From positions 62,001-126,000 of the forward strand of contig JAQYWC010000054.1 of the NCBI GenBank assembly GCA_030145245.1: a stretch of DNA of 64,000 nucleotides, read 5' to 3'. Every line of letters starts with the position of its first letter. Position 1 is the stretch's first letter. The translations under genes and the position numbers were made by a program. The stretch comes from Desulfobacterium sp. Its GTDB lineage: Bacteria; Desulfobacterota; Desulfobacteria; Desulfobacterales; Desulfobacteraceae. Of the stretch, positions 27,789 through 36,352 are shown piece by piece. Below the pieces are notes generated by a model, which did no database searches, was not told the origin of the DNA, and was given only the letters and a program-made list of their open reading frames with translations.

Positions 27789-28465
27789 ATGAAAAAAAAA
27801 TAATTGCAATAATCTTAGTTTTTTTACTGGTTATCCCGATTTCAGCTTATGCATTGAGCATTACCGGTCCAACTTATCCAGCCCCAGGGGGTAATGATTG
27901 GTTGGGCACAGGGGAAAATGGTGGTACGTTTGGGCCCCTCGCCGGTCATCTAAACTGGTCGTATTCCAATTTTGACAACACCGCATATACTTCACTTTAC
28001 TGGGGGCTTTGGGACACTACAACTAATTCTCTGGGGGTGCGTTTGGATTATGGCGTTTTACAACCTCTGACTTTCAACGGTATCACGGGGGGGAATACAG
28101 CGACATGGATAGGAACGGCGAACTATATCGACCCGAATCCAGACCAGGTTTTAGTTACGAGTTTGACGCTCACACTTTCTGGAAATGCTTCGTTTGTTAC
28201 AGCCTCTAGTGTAAACCCAACATTAGCAGGACTTGGAGCAATGGTGGCTATAACCGGGGATTATACACTTAATGGCATTATTCAGGCGAACTACAGAGGT
28301 TGGGTGGACGTTAATGATTTGCCACAAACGAATTTTGGCATAACCCAAACGAGATTCTCAGGGGGATTCTATTACGAGCCCGTACCCGAACCAGCAACAA
28401 TGGTTCTCTTTGGGCTTGGTCTCTTAGGTATTGCCGGAGTCCGTAGAAAGAAACTCAAGAAATAG
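27789..28465 (+). pseudogene. PEP-CTERM sorting-domain exported protein with frameshift in the signal peptide
   Basis: A strong AGGAGG precedes the ATG at 27789, but ATG AAA AAA AAA runs straight into TAA. One extra A in the A9 run (27792-27800) would give MKKKIIAIILVFLLVIPISA, a perfect signal peptide, fused in frame to LSITGPTYPAP and the rest. The remaining frame (27854-28465, about 203 residues) is intact. It ends with the PEP-CTERM sorting signal: PVPEPATMVLFGLGLLGIAG plus the basic tail VRRKKLKK, recognised by an exosortase. It is probably a surface or matrix protein. The frameshift may be a mutation, a phase-variable slippage tract or a sequencing error. A terminator follows. Confidence 0.85.
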
Positions 28466-28490
28466 TCTATTCTATAACATCCAACCACAA

Positions 28491-28521
28491 GGCAGGGTCA
28501 ATAATGGACTCTGCCTTTTTT
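28491..28521 (+). terminator. Intrinsic terminator after the PEP-CTERM gene
   Basis: GGCAGGGTC (28491-28499) pairs with GGACTCTGCC (28506-28515, one G-U pair), followed by a T6 run. Confidence 0.85.
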
Positions 28522-28586
28522 GATTTTGTGGTACTACATGTGGTATCGAAATTTCCTTTCAAACCGCAAGCCTCCATATGACTTTA

Positions 28587-28599
28587 TACATTGGTACCT
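28587..28599 (+). repeat. TACATTGGTACCT dispersed element, copy 2
   Basis: It lies within CTTTATACATTGGTACCTT, which is identical over 19 bases to the copy at 51263-51281. It is located between the PEP-CTERM terminator and the end of a TonB receptor gene. Confidence 0.6.
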
Positions 28600-28602
28600 T
28601 AT

Positions 28603-30333
28603 TTAAAAATGATAATTGATTCCCGCAAGCCAGTTCCTGCCGGGGGCAAGCATGCCGTCGCTGTAATAGTATTTTTTATCGGCAATGTTTTCTATTTTAG
28701 AAAAAAGGCTGAAGTTGTCAAAGAAATATTCTGCCCGGAGATCCGCACGCAGATACTCGGATACCGTTTTCGTGTTTTTGGTGTTGGTATAGACCTTGGA
28801 CGTATAGAAAAGATTCAGATCCAGGGAGAGTTTGTCCATGGGCTTTAAATTAAAATAGCAGTTGAACTTGTGCTCGGGTTTTGCCGTCAAACTTAAACCG
28901 GTCTGCTCATTTTTGGCCAGAAGATAGGTGTATGAGCTTGTGATGTTCAGTTCGTCCAGGGGATCCCAGTTCATGCCCACATCCCCTCCCTTGTAGGTCA
29001 CTTCGCCGATATTCGAATATTGACCGATGCCGTTGTTGTCGCGGATATAGGTGATTCTGTTTTTAAGGCTGTTGTAAAACAGGGAAAGATGGGCTGATAG
29101 CTTTGGCGTTACCGACATGGAGAGACCCAGTTCATAGTTGTCGGCCGTCTCCATCTCAAGATCAGGGTTGGCAATGGTGGAAGAGGTTTCATTGTACCGG
29201 TGGTAAAATGAGGGGGTGTTGTTGGCCCGGCTGTAGGATGCTGATACCTGCCAGCGCTTTTTTTTGTATTCCAGTTTGATTTCCGGGTTCACGGCCCTGT
29301 CGAACTCTGAATAGTAAACGCCTCTGACGCCCAGGGTCAGGGTCACCGGAACGGATTTGAACCGCTTTTCCCAGGAAGAAAAAACAGACCATGAATATTC
29401 TTCTTTGGTGGAAAATGATGTGCTTGTTGCCTCTCCCCATTCATACCCTGCACCCATGTTCAGGGCATTGAGGGTGTTGAATGAATGGGCATAGTTGAAA
29501 TCCTGCCCAAAATTTTTAACTTTTATGGTTTTATCAAGATGCTTGCTCTTGTCCGTGTTGTGTTTTCTTCCCTGGTTCAGGTAGGTTTTACTCTTAAATT
29601 TATCGATTTTTGCAAGAAATGAAAACAGGGAGATCTCTGTTTCCTTGCGTGAATACGGGGTGGGAAACGCCGGCAACCCGCTCAACCCCCTTTCATCGTG
29701 CATATAATCGGCGGAAAAGATGAAATCTTTGTTCTCTTCCGGGGAGTACTCGAACCGGGTGCCCATTCTGCCGGTTTCCTTGTCATTGTTGGGCTTATAC
29801 CCGCCAAAGGTGTTGTATTCCCCTGAAACACCCACCCCCAGCTTGCCATGGGCCATGGAGGCGTTTACCTTGGTGTTGAAGGCATCATCGTTACCGGCCT
29901 GGGTCTTGATATGGCCTTTGATGTTTTCGATTTTCCGGGTGGTGATGAGGATGACGCCGCCGGCGGCATCACTGCCATGTTCCACCCCGCCCTTGCCCCG
30001 GAGGATCTCGATCTTTTCTATCTCTTCCAGGGTGACCATGTCCCACCGGACACCCCCGTGGCTGGAGGTGGGGTCGTTGATGGGTTTACCGTTGACAAAC
30101 ACCTTGACCTTGGAGGAACCATGGATGGAAACAGATGTGTCCCCGGCCTTGACCCCCGGCACCCGGTTGAGCACATCCCCGGTGGTGTTGGCGTTCATGG
30201 CCTTTATCTGCCGGGCCGTTATGACGATGCTGCTGCCGCTGTTTTCTTCCTCTGCCGCTGCCGGGGGAGCCGTTATCTGCAGGAATGAGAAAAACACCAG
30301 CAGGACCGCAGAAACCATTTGTTTATACCACAC
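28603..30333 (-). CDS. TonB-dependent receptor of the corrinoid regulon (second gene of riboswitch unit 1)
   Basis: The protein has about 576 residues from a GTG at 30333, which has AAGGTG upstream. The frame extends to 30396 without a good ribosome site. The signal peptide is MVSAVLLVFFSFLQITAPPAAA. The plug domain reads SIVITARQIKAMNANTTGDVLNRVPGVKAG, VKVFVNGKPINDP, EEIEKIEILRGKGGVEHGSDAAGGVILITTRK. The barrel ends GINYHF. The gene follows the first receptor by a 90-base gap on the same strand, so it should share its cobalamin riboswitch. That points to corrinoid or cobalt-complex uptake. It is shorter than BtuB-like receptors usually are, and the ligand is not provable from sequence. Confidence 0.85.
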   Translation of the reverse strand: MWYKQMVSAVLLVFFSFLQITAPPAAAEEENSGSSIVITARQIKAMNANTTGDVLNRVPGVKAGDTSVSIHGSSKVKVFVNGKPINDPTSSHGGVRWDMVTLEEIEKIEILRGKGGVEHGSDAAGGVILITTRKIENIKGHIKTQAGNDDAFNTKVNASMAHGKLGVGVSGEYNTFGGYKPNNDKETGRMGTRFEYSPEENKDFIFSADYMHDERGLSGLPAFPTPYSRKETEISLFSFLAKIDKFKSKTYLNQGRKHNTDKSKHLDKTIKVKNFGQDFNYAHSFNTLNALNMGAGYEWGEATSTSFSTKEEYSWSVFSSWEKRFKSVPVTLTLGVRGVYYSEFDRAVNPEIKLEYKKKRWQVSASYSRANNTPSFYHRYNETSSTIANPDLEMETADNYELGLSMSVTPKLSAHLSLFYNSLKNRITYIRDNNGIGQYSNIGEVTYKGGDVGMNWDPLDELNITSSYTYLLAKNEQTGLSLTAKPEHKFNCYFNLKPMDKLSLDLNLFYTSKVYTNTKNTKTVSEYLRADLRAEYFFDNFSLFSKIENIADKKYYYSDGMLAPGRNWLAGINYHF

Positions 30334-30423
30334 GGGGCACCTTGAAAAATCCCCGGACCGGTTGAAACGGTCCGGGGATATCCTTTTCTCTAACAACCGT
30401 TGCTTAAAAGCAGGTTGTGAATC

Positions 30424-32493
30424 TTAGAACTTGTATTCAACACCAACGGCAAATGTGGTTCCGTCAGCGGGATAGTAGTAATCCTTGCCGGAGCTTGTGT
30501 AGGCATACCCGTCATACTCCTTGTCCAGGATATTATCCACGGCAACAAAGAACTCGTAGGATTCATGCTTCAGGGTCAGCTTGGTGTTTACCAGGGCATA
30601 CCCATCGTAGTATGAGGAGTTCAGGTTATCCATGGCAAATTCGTCCTGGGCCAGGAGGCTCACATTCCAGATGAGTTCATGGGCTGCAAGTTTCATCAGT
30701 TTGGTTTCAAGATCGATGTTCAGCTTATTGGAGGGAACTTTGTTGATGTCGTTGCCTTTGATGTTCTCACCGTTTTTGGCAAAGATATCCTCTGCGTATT
30801 CCGAATCCGTGTATGTATAGGAGACGGCATAGCTGAATCGGTCACAGGGCTTCCCTGACAGGGTCAGCTCAAATCCTTGGATGACCGCTTTGCCGATGTT
30901 CTGTTTGCCCATGTAATTTCCTGTGGGACCATAGGCCGAATCCATCATGTTATCCATGGTCAGGTGGTAGATGGCAGCATCAACGGCCAGCCATTTGCAG
31001 ACCTGATGCCTGAGGCCCATCTCATACTGGGTAAAGGTTTCAGGCTCAAGTACAAAGGCATTCTTGGCAGAGTAGGAGCCGCTGGCGTAGTAGTCGTAGA
31101 TGGAAGGTGCCCGGTAGGATTTGCTATAGCTTCCATAAACGCTCAGTCTGTCCGTGGGCTGATAGCTGATGCTCAACTTGGGGTTGAGCTTGTCGTAGTC
31201 CGGTTCGCCTTCGTAATCGTATTTTCCGTTCTGGCTGAAATCGTAGTCGGCATTGTTGTCGAATTTAAAATAGTCATACCTGAGTCCTGCGGTCACGGTC
31301 AGGTTGTCCAGAATGGAGAATTCGTCCTGGATGAAAACACCGATGATGTCACTGGAAAAGTCCCCGGTCTTTTTGGGATCAGGCTTTGTGTAGGGCGCGC
31401 CAACGGTTTTTGAGGTGGCTTTGGTGGTTTTCAGGTCAATATTATCCTTGTCATAGTCAAACCCGATGGAGAATTTGTTGGCCCGGCTGAACAGGTCCTG
31501 CTTGAACGTCAGCACTGATCTCACCCCGAACACATCTTCTGTCAGCTCCTCCAGATAGGGAGTGGATGATGCCATGAGATAGTTCTCATAGGTTTTATCC
31601 CTGTTCTTATAGTAAAGGGAGGTGGTCAGATCAAAGGCGGATTTCTTCATGGTAAAGTTCAGGCCGGTGATCAGATCATCGTTTTCGGTCAGGCTGTAGT
31701 CTGTTGCCTGGGTGGGGTCTTCCTCTTTCTGGGCCTTGGTCAGTTTTTTTGCAAGGGATCTTTCCTTGTCCGCCACATTGACATAGGCGCCGATCCTTGT
31801 GTCATCGGAAAGCCAGTATCCCAGCTCGCCGTTGACATAGAAATTGTCCAGCCAGGTTTCGTCCCTGTAGCCGTCCTCGTCCCTTTTCTTGACGTTCAGA
31901 TTATAGTCCCATTTGTCCTTGGCGCCATGGATGAGGGCCGAGTAACGCCGGTCGTTGTTGGAACCTCCAATGGCACTGAGGGAACCGCCAAAGTCGTCCT
32001 GGCCGCGTTTTGTGATGATATTGATGACGCCCCTGGCGGAATTGCCTCCGTACAGGGAGGACATGGGGCCTTTGATCACCTCGATCCTTTCAATGTTCTC
32101 AATGGGGATGGCTTCAAAATCGATATATCCGAATTTGCCCAGGCCCATGGGAATGCCGTTGAGTATCACTTCGGCGCCGGGGCTCATGCCGATGTGGGTG
32201 CCCCTGAAAGAGATTTTGGGCTCAAGGCCGGAGGCATTGGTATAAAACACACCGGGGAGCTTTCTTAATACATCGGCTATGTTTTTGGTGTTTCCTTTTT
32301 TCAGATCGTCTGCGGTGATAACAGCGATGTTGGACGCTGTCTTAAGGACGGTGTTTTCCGTCTGGGTGGCGGTGACCACCATGGCATCCAGCTGTTGAAC
32401 GGTATTACTTACCTCTTCCCCGGCAAGGGCCGGAACACTGCAACAGCATAGAAGTACGGTGGAAATCCCCAGGGCCATCAATCTGTGTTTCAT
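30424..32493 (-). CDS. TonB-dependent receptor directly behind a cobalamin riboswitch
   Basis: The protein has 689 residues. The signal peptide is MKHRLMALGISTVLLCCCSVPALA, followed by a TonB-box-like LDAMVVTATQTE. The plug contains VITADDLKKGNTKNIADVLRKLPGV, PGAEVILNGIPMGLG and NIERIEVIKGPMSSLYGGNSARGVINIITKRG, and the barrel ends VGVEYKF. The gene starts about 65 bases after a riboswitch terminator, so it should be repressed when cobalamin is plentiful. This is the classic behaviour of outer-membrane B12 receptors. Vitamin B12, cobinamide or another corrinoid is the likely ligand; this rests on regulation rather than on binding residues. Confidence 0.92.
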   Translation of the reverse strand: MKHRLMALGISTVLLCCCSVPALAGEEVSNTVQQLDAMVVTATQTENTVLKTASNIAVITADDLKKGNTKNIADVLRKLPGVFYTNASGLEPKISFRGTHIGMSPGAEVILNGIPMGLGKFGYIDFEAIPIENIERIEVIKGPMSSLYGGNSARGVINIITKRGQDDFGGSLSAIGGSNNDRRYSALIHGAKDKWDYNLNVKKRDEDGYRDETWLDNFYVNGELGYWLSDDTRIGAYVNVADKERSLAKKLTKAQKEEDPTQATDYSLTENDDLITGLNFTMKKSAFDLTTSLYYKNRDKTYENYLMASSTPYLEELTEDVFGVRSVLTFKQDLFSRANKFSIGFDYDKDNIDLKTTKATSKTVGAPYTKPDPKKTGDFSSDIIGVFIQDEFSILDNLTVTAGLRYDYFKFDNNADYDFSQNGKYDYEGEPDYDKLNPKLSISYQPTDRLSVYGSYSKSYRAPSIYDYYASGSYSAKNAFVLEPETFTQYEMGLRHQVCKWLAVDAAIYHLTMDNMMDSAYGPTGNYMGKQNIGKAVIQGFELTLSGKPCDRFSYAVSYTYTDSEYAEDIFAKNGENIKGNDINKVPSNKLNIDLETKLMKLAAHELIWNVSLLAQDEFAMDNLNSSYYDGYALVNTKLTLKHESYEFFVAVDNILDKEYDGYAYTSSGKDYYYPADGTTFAVGVEYKF

Positions 32494-32558
32494 CTTTTCT
32501 CCTTAAAAAATCCTTGTGATTATTGAGCCAAGATTTTTTTGGGAGTGTGGCGTGGAAA

Positions 32559-32600
32559 CAAAAAAATCCTGGATCGTATTCAAACAAACGATCCGGGATT
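32559..32600 (-). terminator. Expression-platform terminator of riboswitch 1
   Basis: On the minus strand, AATCCcGGATCG pairs with CGATCCaGGATT around a 12-base loop, followed by T7. It lies between riboswitch 1 and the TonB receptor start, implying transcriptional attenuation. Confidence 0.85.
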
Positions 32601-32662
32601 TCCCGATTTATCCTGCAGGATCATGGGAACTTGCCTCTGTCCACGAGAATCAAGCTCACTTT

Positions 32663-32923
32663 CATTCAGGCAGGTCTTCTGACTTTCCTTCCCTTTCAGC
32701 AGCCTTCCCACCCCGGTTGTCATTCTGCTCCGGATGATGAACACCGGATTCAGGAATGACAGGGCAGTGGCATACAATGGCCGAAAGAGTTTCCTTAAAT
32801 TCTTTTGAAAATAAGGAAAAGGATCACAGCGGCGGGCCCGTCCCCGATTTTCACGGGGTTCCCTGTTAAAGAGCCTGAAATTTAAATGATCAGGCCCTTG
32901 TGTGCTTTAAAAGCACCTGAATG
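32663..32923 (-). promoter_or_regulatory. Cobalamin riboswitch 1 (before the TonB receptor pair)
   Basis: On the minus strand the closing stem is CATTCAGG (32923-32916) with CCTGAATG (32670-32663). Inside are AGGTGC, the conserved core GGGAACCCCGTGAAAATCGG, ACGGGCCCGCCGCTGT, GCCACTG, and the 3' signature AAAGTCAGAAGACCTGCCTG. These are the diagnostic B12 elements in correct order. Confidence 0.96.
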
Positions 32924-32936
32924 ATTTTCAGTCATG

Positions 32937-32966
32937 TTTTTAAGCATTATTTTGCTTGATAGTCAA
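32937..32966 (-). promoter_or_regulatory. Promoter of riboswitch unit 1
   Basis: On the minus strand, TTGACT (32966-32961) and TTAAAA (32942-32937) are separated by 18 bases, just upstream of riboswitch 1. Confidence 0.6.
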
Positions 32967-33010
32967 TAGATAAAAAAAAAGTAACCAGTGCTTTCTGCCC
33001 ATAAAGCTCC

Positions 33011-33039
33011 TTGACATATCCAGTATTATCTTGTAGCAA
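33011..33039 (+). promoter_or_regulatory. Promoter of riboswitch unit 2
   Basis: TTGACA (33011-33016), a 17-base spacer, and TAGCAA (33034-33039). The arrangement and much of the spacer are shared with the promoter of unit 4 at 51386. It is back to back with the unit 1 promoter. Confidence 0.65.
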
Positions 33040-33047
33040 AAGAAACG

Positions 33048-33230
33048 TTTCATCAGGTGCAATTGCTTAATAGGGAATCCCGTTTGAACCGGGAACGAGC
33101 CCATCGCTGTATTCGGGGACGAAGACTGCAATAATGTCACTGGACAGACAGCTGCCATAGCCTGGCAGCTTAAACCGGGAAGACGCAGCCAGTAGAAAGA
33201 TCCGAGAGTCAGAAGACCTGCCTGGGGAAA
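33048..33230 (+). promoter_or_regulatory. Cobalamin riboswitch 2 (before the chelatase ATPase genes)
   Basis: The closing stem is TTTCATCAGG (33048-33057) with CCTGGGGAAA (33221-33230). The core is GGTGC, GGGAATCCCGTTTGAACCGG and ACGAGCCCATCGCTGT, followed by GTCACTG and GAGTCAGAAGACCTGCCTGG. The core box carries changes (ACGAGCCCATCGCTGT in place of the usual ACGGGCCCGCCGCTGT), so ligand affinity may be altered. Confidence 0.93.
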
Positions 33231-33283
33231 GGATGAGTAGCATGGGAGTGCTGCACGTCCAATGATCTACTGGATAAAAAGGG

Positions 33284-33323
33284 AAATCCACAGATTGATA
33301 TTTTTCAGTCTGCGGATTTTTTT
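33284..33323 (+). terminator. Expression-platform terminator of riboswitch 2
   Basis: AAATCCACAGATTGA (33284-33298) pairs with TCAGTCTGCGGATTT (33305-33319) with one mismatch, followed by a T7 run. A close counterpart is at 51688-51726. Confidence 0.88.
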
Positions 33324-33362
33324 GCTTTCGGGACTGGACAACAGAACCTGACAGGAGATCAT

Positions 33363-35297
33363 ATGTTTCATAGCAAAATTTTCCCGTTTTCAGCCATTGT
33401 CGGTCAGGAAAATTTAAAGCTTTGCCTGATCCTCAACGCCATCAACCCGGGAATCGGCGGGGTATTGATTCGTGGAGAAAAAGGAACCGCTAAATCAACA
33501 ACCGTCCGCGGTCTTGCCGATATTTTGCCGCTGCCGTCCTCCCTTGTTAACCTGCCCCTGAACGCAACCGAAGACAGGGTGACAGGGGGCATGGATTTCA
33601 ACCGTGCCATCAAAGAGGGGAAAAAGGTTTTGCTGCCGGGGGTGCTGGCCGAGGCCCACCAGGGTATCCTCTATGTGGATGAGATCAATCTTCTGGATGA
33701 CCATATTGTGGATATCATCCTTGATGCGGCAGCATCCGGGATGAACAGGGTTGAACGGGAGGGGATCTCCTTTTGCCATCCGGCAAGCTTCATGCTGGTG
33801 GGCACCATGAATCCGGAAGAGGGGGATTTAAGGCCCCAGCTCCTTGATCGTTTCGGGCTTTGCGTGGAGGTTGTTTCGGAAAAAGATCCCGAACTCCGGG
33901 TGGTTCTCATGGAGGAGCGGGAACGCTATGACCGGGATCCTGATCAATACAGGGCTGTCCATGGAAAAGAGAATCAAAAGCTTGCCGAAAAAATCAAACA
34001 GGCCGGTTTACTGCTGCCCCGGGTGAAAATATCAAAGCAGTCAAGGGCGTTTATTGCCGAGCTGTGTTCCGCAAATAATGTGGCGGGCCATCGTTGTGAC
34101 ATCGTTCTTGAACAGGCGGCAAAGGCCCATGCCGCATTACTTGGGCAGACCGAAGTAACCCTTGATGACATCGGCATTGTGGCGGAGTTTACCCTTTTTC
34201 ACCGGAAAAGGGATGCCGCCCCGCCGCCGCCCCCGGAACCGCCCCAGCCGGATAAAGACCAGGCCGAAACAGATCAGCAGGATAACGAACAGAAAGAAGA
34301 CCCAGGGCAGACAGAGCAGGAAAATCCGGGTCAGCCGGACAGGGAAGAACCGGACCAGGAAGGGGCAGATAAAGATTCCCGGGAGACGGAACAGCCGGAC
34401 AAAGGAGAGGATAATTCCCAGGAGGCCGGAGAAGATAAAAACCGCCGGGACCCGGAACAGGTATTTGAGATCGGCGCTTCCTTTCAGGTGAAAAAGATCT
34501 CTTCTCCCAAGGATCGCAAGATGCGAAGGGGCTCCGGCAGGCGATCCCGGAGCCGTGTCTCCCAGAAACAGGGCCGGTATGTAAAATCCTCCATGAAGCG
34601 TATCAACAACGATGTGGCCCTGGATGCCACATTAAGGGCAGCAGCCCCGTTCCAGGCAGCAAGGGATATTCCCGAGGGGTTGACGGTTTGCCTGAAACCC
34701 GAAGATATCAGAGAGAAGATCCGGGAAAAACGCATGGGCAACTTCCTCGTATTCCTCGTGGATGCAAGCGGGTCCATGGGAGCCCGGGGGCGCATGGCTG
34801 CATCCAAGGGTGCGATCCTTTCTTTGCTCCTTGATGCCTACCAGAAACGGGACAGGGTGGCCATGGTATCCTTCAGGAAATCCGAAGCATGGGTCAACCT
34901 GCCGCCCACATCTTCCATTGAGCTTGCGGCCTCCTATCTCAAAGAGATGCCGGTGGGGGGAAGAACTCCGCTTTCCGCAGGCCTTGAGAAAACCCACCAA
35001 CTGGTAAACAACGCCCTGAACCGCGATCCCGGAACCCGGCCCATTGTTCTCATCATCACCGACGGGAAATCCAATGTTGCCATGGGGGAGAACAGGCCGG
35101 TTGATGAGGCGCTCATGTTTGCGTCAAAAATGGGGGAGGATGACAGGGTTAAATATATTGTAGTGGACACGGAATCCCAGGGCATTGTCACCTTTGGGCT
35201 TGCACCGAAACTTGCTGTAGCCATTGGTGCCGACTGTTGTAAAATCGATGATCTGAAGGCTGAAGCCCTTGTGGGGCTTGCCAGGGCTTCGGCATAA
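33363..35297 (+). CDS. Chelatase subunit with AAA and VWA domains (ChlD/BchD-like, ChlI-ChlD fusion type)
   Basis: The protein has 644 residues. The AAA domain (1-280) has Walker A GEKGTAKS near 38-45, Walker [13 protein letters not shown] near 102-113, and [23 protein letters not shown] very acidic Pro/Glu/Gln-rich linker spans about 286-370. A C-terminal VWA domain has the MIDAS motif VDASGSMG near 465. This is the D-type ATPase partner of CobN/ChlH-type chelatases that insert Co2+ or Mg2+ into tetrapyrroles. It is the first gene after riboswitch 2. Its adjacent CobN is a pseudogene, so its working partner is probably the CobN at 57727. Confidence 0.92.
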   Translation: MFHSKIFPFSAIVGQENLKLCLILNAINPGIGGVLIRGEKGTAKSTTVRGLADILPLPSSLVNLPLNATEDRVTGGMDFNRAIKEGKKVLLPGVLAEAHQGILYVDEINLLDDHIVDIILDAAASGMNRVEREGISFCHPASFMLVGTMNPEEGDLRPQLLDRFGLCVEVVSEKDPELRVVLMEERERYDRDPDQYRAVHGKENQKLAEKIKQAGLLLPRVKISKQSRAFIAELCSANNVAGHRCDIVLEQAAKAHAALLGQTEVTLDDIGIVAEFTLFHRKRDAAPPPPPEPPQPDKDQAETDQQDNEQKEDPGQTEQENPGQPDREEPDQEGADKDSRETEQPDKGEDNSQEAGEDKNRRDPEQVFEIGASFQVKKISSPKDRKMRRGSGRRSRSRVSQKQGRYVKSSMKRINNDVALDATLRAAAPFQAARDIPEGLTVCLKPEDIREKIREKRMGNFLVFLVDASGSMGARGRMAASKGAILSLLLDAYQKRDRVAMVSFRKSEAWVNLPPTSSIELAASYLKEMPVGGRTPLSAGLEKTHQLVNNALNRDPGTRPIVLIITDGKSNVAMGENRPVDEALMFASKMGEDDRVKYIVVDTESQGIVTFGLAPKLAVAIGADCCKIDDLKAEALVGLARASA

Positions 35298-35323
35298 GGC
35301 ATAAAACATAAGGAGATAGTTTG

Positions 35324-36352
35324 ATGGAAAAGCGAGAGATCTTTCCCTTTACCGCCATTGTGGGCCAGGAACAGATGAAACTTGCATTGATACTCAATGT
35401 GATTAATCCCGCCCTTTCCGGGGTGCTGATCCGGGGGGAGAAGGGAACGGCAAAATCAACGGCGGTCAGGGCCCTTGCCGAAATCCTGCCAAAGATCGAG
35501 GTCATCAGCCAATGTCCTTTCCGGCTTCCGGCTTCGGAGACAGGGGAGATCTGCAAAAAATGCGTTGTGGAGGATTGCGTTCCCGAAACCCGCATGGACG
35601 CCATCAAGGTGATTGAACTGCCCGTGGGTGCCACCGAAGACAGGGTGGTGGGCACCATGGATCTTGAGCATGCCCTGAAAAAAGGAGAAAAGCGAGTCGA
35701 TCCGGGTATCCTTGCCGCAGCCCACCGGGGGATTCTCTATGTGGATGAGGTCAACTTGCTGGACGACCATGTGGTGGATGTACTCCTTGACTCTGCTGCC
35801 ATGGGCGTTAACACCATTGAACGGGAAGGGGTCTCTTTTTTCCATCCTGCAAGGTTTACGCTTGTTGGCACCATGAATCCCGAAGAGGGGGAGCTCCGGC
35901 CCCAGCTCCTGGACCGGTTCGGCCTCTGCGTCAGCATCCAGGGCTCCCATGATCCGGAAGAGCGGGTGGCTGTAATGGAGAGACGGGCTGAATTTGATGA
36001 TGATCCAAAGGCGTTCTGCCAAAGGTGGCAGGAGGAATCAAGGGCGCTTTCAAACAAGATCGAGCTTGCCATCTCCCTCTATCCCAAGGTCACCATTGAA
36101 CGGCCGCTTCTCTTTGAGATCGCATCATTTTGCCTTGATGTGGGGGTTGACGGTCATCGTGGCGATATCATCATTTTAAAAACAGCCAAGACCCTGGCCG
36201 CCTATCATGGCCGGACAGAGGTGACAAGCCAGGATGTCGAACATGCGGCTGAGCTGGCCCTTCCCCACAGGATACGGAGAAAACCCCTCCAGGAAGTGGC
36301 AAGCGATGTCAGCGCCCTTCGTAATCAAAACAGAAAGAGTAATCTCAAGTGA
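35324..36352 (+). CDS. Chelatase AAA ATPase subunit (ChlI/BchI-like)
   Basis: The protein has 342 residues from an ATG at 35324 with AAGGAG upstream. Walker A GEKGTAKS is near 37-44. A Cys-containing insertion (CPFRLPASETGEICKKCVVEDC) is near 65-86. The family run LPVGATEDRVVGTMDLEHAL, ILYVDEVNLLDDHVVDVLLDSAAMG and [22 protein letters not shown] is complete. It forms the I-ring that energises metal insertion together with the D subunit. It overlaps the start of the decayed cobN by 4 bases, as expected of a former chlD-chlI-cobN operon. Confidence 0.93.
   Translation: MEKREIFPFTAIVGQEQMKLALILNVINPALSGVLIRGEKGTAKSTAVRALAEILPKIEVISQCPFRLPASETGEICKKCVVEDCVPETRMDAIKVIELPVGATEDRVVGTMDLEHALKKGEKRVDPGILAAAHRGILYVDEVNLLDDHVVDVLLDSAAMGVNTIEREGVSFFHPARFTLVGTMNPEEGELRPQLLDRFGLCVSIQGSHDPEERVAVMERRAEFDDDPKAFCQRWQEESRALSNKIELAISLYPKVTIERPLLFEIASFCLDVGVDGHRGDIIILKTAKTLAAYHGRTEVTSQDVEHAAELALPHRIRRKPLQEVASDVSALRNQNRKSNLK

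Noticed and set aside
27854-28465. PEP-CTERM gene starting with TTG at 27854
   Set aside because: The TTG has no ribosome site and would leave the protein without a signal peptide. The upstream ATG with AGGAGG and a split signal peptide explains the sequence better.
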